A DNA stretch of 64,000 nucleotides. It comes from Leucobacter celer subsp. astrifaciens (GTDB taxonomy: Bacteria; Actinomycetota; Actinomycetes; Actinomycetales; Microbacteriaceae). A program made the position numbers and the translations under genes. The stretch covers positions 186,001 to 250,000 of the forward strand of contig NZ_JHEI01000136.1 in the NCBI RefSeq assembly GCF_001273835.1, in the 5' to 3' direction. Shown one piece after another: positions 60,173 to 64,000 of the stretch; position 1 is the first letter of the stretch, and the number at the start of each line of letters is the position of its first letter. The notes below the pieces were generated by a model that was given only the letters and a program-made list of their open reading frames with translations, searched no databases and was not told where the DNA came from.

Positions 60173-60937
60173 GTGCGCGGCTTCAGCCAACGGCAGCTGC
60201 GGCATCCCGCACTGACTGCTCCGTATTCGGGGGTCCGATCGCTCGCATCCAGCGGCGATTCGCTGTACGAACGAGCCCTCGCGTATCTGCCCCGGTTCCG
60301 CGAGGGCGAACGGTTCAGTCACGCCACGGCCCTGGCGCTGCAGGGGTGCGCGGGATTGCCCTTCACCGAGGTCGTGGTGGCGATCGATGCGCTGGTCCTC
60401 GAATCGGATACGCGCTTCGATCCGACCGCCGCCACGCGACTGCAGGACTTGCACGCGCTGCTGGAAGCGAGCAGCGGCCGGCGCGGCGTCACGAGATTTC
60501 GCTCTGCGCTCGACCTCGCACGGGTCGGCGCGGAATCCCGGATGGAGACGCTGACCCGGCTGGCGGGAGAACGAGTCGGCGTCACCGGCTTGAAGCTGCA
60601 ACTCGTGGTCGTGGACCGCGACGGGAGAGGGATCGGACGGTTCGATCTCGCAGAGGAGCTCTCGCGCGTGCTCTTCGAGTACGACGGGGAGCAGCACCGG
60701 ACCTCTCGTGCGCAGTACTTGCGTGACCTCGACAGGCTCGAACGCGCACGGGATGCCGGGTGGAGAGTCCTGCTGTTCCACGCCGAAGAGGTGCTCGCTC
60801 GCCCGGATCACGCCGGCCGGCGGATGCTGCTGGCGACCGGCCGCCCGCCTCGGCCAGTACCCGTGCGGATCCGGCTGCTGCTGGAGGAGTGGCCTTCGTC
60901 GCGGACAGTATCGGCGCTTCCCCGGAAGACGAGGTGA
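60173..60937 (+). CDS. DUF559-type endonuclease-like domain protein, apparently shortened
   Basis: 254 residues. The C-terminus (LSRVLFEYDGEQHRTSRAQY, LRDLDRLERARDAGWRVLLF) is the DUF559/Vsr-like nuclease pattern, D and E/QH positions present. The N-terminus (SYERALAYLPRFREGERFSH and ATALALQGCAGLP) resembles the AbiEi-like wing of these proteins, but the expected middle portion between ALQGCAGLP and FTEVVVAIDALVLESD is missing. Relatives are near 300 residues. GTG at 60173 is the first plausible start; no ribosome site. Flanked by two family 1 repeats, which suggests it was moved or recombined with them. Confidence 0.65.
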   Translation: MRGFSQRQLRHPALTAPYSGVRSLASSGDSLYERALAYLPRFREGERFSHATALALQGCAGLPFTEVVVAIDALVLESDTRFDPTAATRLQDLHALLEASSGRRGVTRFRSALDLARVGAESRMETLTRLAGERVGVTGLKLQLVVVDRDGRGIGRFDLAEELSRVLFEYDGEQHRTSRAQYLRDLDRLERARDAGWRVLLFHAEEVLARPDHAGRRMLLATGRPPRPVPVRIRLLLEEWPSSRTVSALPRKTR

Positions 60938-60985
60938 CCTGAGTGCGATGCGACCGGGAGGAGTGATGACCCGGAGCATTTGCGT

Positions 60986-61040
60986 GAGATCCCGATTCTT
61001 GCCGTGCAGAGCGGGGAAACACGGCGAAAATCGGGATCTC
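60986..61040. repeat. dispersed palindromic repeat, family 1, downstream of the DUF559 gene
   Basis: GAGATCCCGATT (60986-60997) and AATCGGGATCTC (61029-61040), nested with GCCGTG (61001-61006) and CACGGC (61020-61025). Long hairpin of about 55 nt. Confidence 0.88.
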
Positions 61041-61041
61041 G

Positions 61042-61139
61042 CCGATGAGGGCAGGGCAGAGGGAGGCAGGGCCGGGCAGGGGAGGCAGGGCCGGGCAGGG
61101 CCGGGGAGGCAAGTCAGGGCAGGGCCGGCCGGGCAGGGC
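61042..61139. repeat. G-rich degenerate tandem repeat (GGCAGGGC type)
   Basis: Consecutive GGCAGGGC, GGGCAGGG and GGGGAGGC units fill the gap between the family 1 repeat and the end of the DUF2207 gene. No gene is seen. The G runs could form quadruplex structures. Confidence 0.7.
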
Positions 61140-62942
61140 TCAGCGGCCGCCGCTGAAGCCGCCGCCCCCGCCGCCGCCGGAGAACCCGCCGCCGCTCGAC
61201 CCCCCTGAACTGCTGGACGTGTAGCTGACCGACGAGCTCAGCGAGCCGGTGAACGACGAGATCGTCGAGGTCAGGCTGCCGAGCCCGTGGGCGGCGATCG
61301 CCGGGTACCAGATCGGGACGTACCCCGGAGACTCCTCGTACCGCACCGCGAGCACCCGGGTCCACTCCTTCTCGAGCCCGAACAGCATCGCGTAGGGGAG
61401 CAGCTTCTCGTAGAGGTGGATCACGTCGATCGTGCCGTCCTGGCGGCGTTCGGCACCCCGATACGACTGCAGCATCTGCAGCCGGTCGGCCTCCGCGACG
61501 CGGATGAACAGCTTCACGCCCTCCAGGTACTCGCGCCACTCGGCCCCGATCGGCGTGTAGACCCGGTGCTTCGAGACGCTCGCGATCGCGAGGATGAGCG
61601 CGACGACGCCGATGATGATGCAGATGAACGCGGTGGGGGAGTTTCGCAGGGCGATCCCGAGCGCGATGAAGATCGCGAGGACCGCGAGCAGGCCGAAGGC
61701 CAGGAAGCCGAGAACGCGGGCGGCCCCGCTGCGCTCCCTCGTGAAATAGCCCCGCTCCAGCGCCTGCTTCGAGCCGGCCGTGCCGAGCGCGGTCATGCGC
61801 TTGCCGAACGACTCGCTCTTCTTCGGCAGCGCGAACGCGGTGCCGGGCTCGAGCGACGGGAAGAGCGCGCTCATCGTCTGCTGGTCGAGCGGGTCGACCG
61901 CGCGCTGCGGGTCGATCACGCGCAGCACGGGTTGCGCCGCCTTGGGGCCGAAGAGCCCCTGCTCCGGCTCGCCGTCCTCGATCCGGATCGCGCCGCTGAC
62001 GGCGAGGTGCACGATCTCCGGGGGCACGGAGCCGACCGAGACCCCGGCGACCGGGGCCGCGATCAGCGGAGGCAGTGCGGACGGCACGTCGTACTGCGCG
62101 ATGACGGTGCCGCGGGCGGTGCGACGGCGGTGCTTGAGCCTGCCGGTGGCCACCGCACCCGCACCGGCGAGGGCCAGCGCGCCGCCGCCGATCACGAACG
62201 GTAGCCCGTCGAGCGCGAAGTTCGGCAGCCGCTGCGGCGGCTGCACCACGCTGCCCGGCTGCAGGCCGATCGCGACGGTGACGCCCTCGCGGGCGTCGAG
62301 GCTCGGCGTCGAGGCGCGGAACGCACCCGCGTCGCCCTCGATCGTGCACTCGGCGGTCGAGTTCGGCGCGCCGAAGTAGCATCTCGCATCGCCGTTCAGC
62401 CGTTCGGAGAGTTCGTCGTCGAACGATATCTCCGCCGAGAACGACTCGATTGGCTGCAGATGCTCGAAGTCGGTGAGATCCCAGTAGAACTCATCGGCGG
62501 CGCCGTCGTCCCGGGCGAGGATCACATCGCCGAGCGTGTAGCCGATGACGTAGGTCTGCACGCCGTGCACGTAGCGATCGTCACCCGTGAGCACGGCGAC
62601 GAAGCCGTCGTCGCGCTCGACCTCGAAGGGGACGGGCTCGCCCGCCGCGTCCGTCACGGTGAAGTCGCGGGGGTCGGTCGATGCTCCCTCGTAGTCGATC
62701 GGCAGGCCCCGCACGAGGCCCCGGTTCTGGTCGTAGTCGGGGAAGCGCGCGGTGAGCGTCTCCGTGACGTGCGCGACGGCGCGGCCCTCGTCGTCGGTGC
62801 CGATGCGGTACTCGACGTGCCAGCTGTCGTAGCTGAAATCCGAGACATCGGCGGCCGCGGGCGCGGCGATCCCGATCCCCAGCAGCACAGCGCCCCCGAG
62901 CGCGATCCCGAGTCCCGTCAGCAGCCTGCGCAGCGTTCTCAT
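61140..62942 (-). CDS. DUF2207 domain-containing membrane protein
   Basis: 600 residues. Signal peptide (LRRLLTGLGIALGGAVLLGI to AAPAAADV), an extracytoplasmic beta-rich DUF2207 domain (EYRIGTDDEGRAVAHVTETL, QNRGLVRGLPIDYEG, DEFYWDLTDFEHLQPIESFS), a membrane helix near 245, a cytoplasmic or loop region, two further helices (about 430-470) and a Gly/Ser/Phe tail (GGGFSGGGGGGGFSGG). Function unknown. ATG with TAGCCT 7 nt upstream; divergent from the leu leader. Confidence 0.9.
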   Translation of the reverse strand: MRTLRRLLTGLGIALGGAVLLGIGIAAPAAADVSDFSYDSWHVEYRIGTDDEGRAVAHVTETLTARFPDYDQNRGLVRGLPIDYEGASTDPRDFTVTDAAGEPVPFEVERDDGFVAVLTGDDRYVHGVQTYVIGYTLGDVILARDDGAADEFYWDLTDFEHLQPIESFSAEISFDDELSERLNGDARCYFGAPNSTAECTIEGDAGAFRASTPSLDAREGVTVAIGLQPGSVVQPPQRLPNFALDGLPFVIGGGALALAGAGAVATGRLKHRRRTARGTVIAQYDVPSALPPLIAAPVAGVSVGSVPPEIVHLAVSGAIRIEDGEPEQGLFGPKAAQPVLRVIDPQRAVDPLDQQTMSALFPSLEPGTAFALPKKSESFGKRMTALGTAGSKQALERGYFTRERSGAARVLGFLAFGLLAVLAIFIALGIALRNSPTAFICIIIGVVALILAIASVSKHRVYTPIGAEWREYLEGVKLFIRVAEADRLQMLQSYRGAERRQDGTIDVIHLYEKLLPYAMLFGLEKEWTRVLAVRYEESPGYVPIWYPAIAAHGLGSLTSTISSFTGSLSSSVSYTSSSSGGSSGGGFSGGGGGGGFSGGR

Positions 62943-62949
62943 ACGCTCC

Positions 62950-62955
62950 AGGCTA
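62950..62955 (-). promoter_or_regulatory. -10 box for leaderless DUF2207 gene
   Basis: TAGCCT on the minus strand, 7 nt before the ATG at 62942. Confidence 0.5.
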
Positions 62956-62981
62956 CTGCGCGGGGGCGGTCGGGCGAGTGA

Positions 62982-62987
62982 TACAGT
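62982..62987 (+). promoter_or_regulatory. -10 box of the leuL-leuA transcript
   Basis: TACAGT, 6 nt before the leader peptide ATG at 62994, so the leader peptide itself would be translated from a leaderless mRNA. Confidence 0.65.
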
Positions 62988-62993
62988 GTATGC

Positions 62994-64000
<1,007 letters not shown>

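Overview
This is a chromosomal window of a high-GC Gram-positive bacterium. The gene families and their order point to the actinobacterial family Microbacteriaceae, and a Leucobacter-like organism fits best, although the genus is an inference. Supporting signs are the core order smc / ftsY / ffh-rpsP-khpA-rimM-trmD, murT-gatD, leuS-comEA-comEC-holA-rpsT-lepA-hemW and hrcA-dnaJ-rsmE-phoH-ybeY-era-leuA, frequent GTG (and some TTG) starts, and many genes with a TANNNT -10 box 6-8 nt before the start codon, the pattern of leaderless mRNAs. No tRNA, rRNA, CRISPR, prophage or complete insertion sequence was seen.

Layout. 1-2.4 kb: a cut-off oxidoreductase, a decayed stretch, two VOC proteins and an acetyltransferase. 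2.4-5.1 kb: a 13E12-type HNH protein, a purine-rich 8-bp tandem repeat, a 20-bp tandem repeat, and a DUF4260-tetR pair with a palindromic operator over its promoter. 5.1-8.8 kb: smc. 8.9-14.4 kb: a five-gene branched-chain amino-acid-type ABC importer, binding protein on + and permease/ATPase genes convergent on -, whose LivH-type permease carries an extracytoplasmic beta-sandwich domain. 14.7-21.3 kb: protein targeting and 16S/tRNA maturation (ftsY, an MFS exporter, ffh, rpsP, khpA, rimM, trmD). 21.4-23.4 kb: murT-gatD for peptidoglycan amidation. 23.5-27.0 kb: YceI, FUSC, App1 and DedA envelope proteins. 27.3-33.3 kb: cydAB and cydDC for cytochrome bd. 33.3-37.1 kb: an SPFH/RHH pair, the divergent pabC/pabB folate genes and an ArsR repressor.

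37.2-49.5 kb: leuS, comEA-comEC, holA, rpsT, a MOSC protein, lepA, a DUF1990 protein and hemW. 49.7-51.6 kb: a secreted protein with three S-layer homology repeats. 51.7-59.6 kb: heat-shock and RNA-processing genes (CIRCE-controlled hrcA-dnaJ-rsmE, HIT, phoH, ybeY, CNNM protein, era). 59.7-62.9 kb: small membrane protein, a DUF559 gene between two copies of a palindromic repeat, and a DUF2207 protein. 63.0-64.0 kb: leuA behind a leucine-rich leader peptide and alternative hairpins, a ribosome-mediated attenuator.

The most notable extra structure is two families of dispersed palindromic repeats. One (GAGATCCCGAT arms) occurs three times, once in frame inside cydD; the other (GGTCGAGCGAGCGGAGCGAG type) lies inside smc and trmD and downstream of holA. 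Other points are a MurT without its usual zinc-ribbon cysteines, a palindrome cluster upstream of cydA, and operator-like palindromes at the tetR, arsR and SPFH genes.
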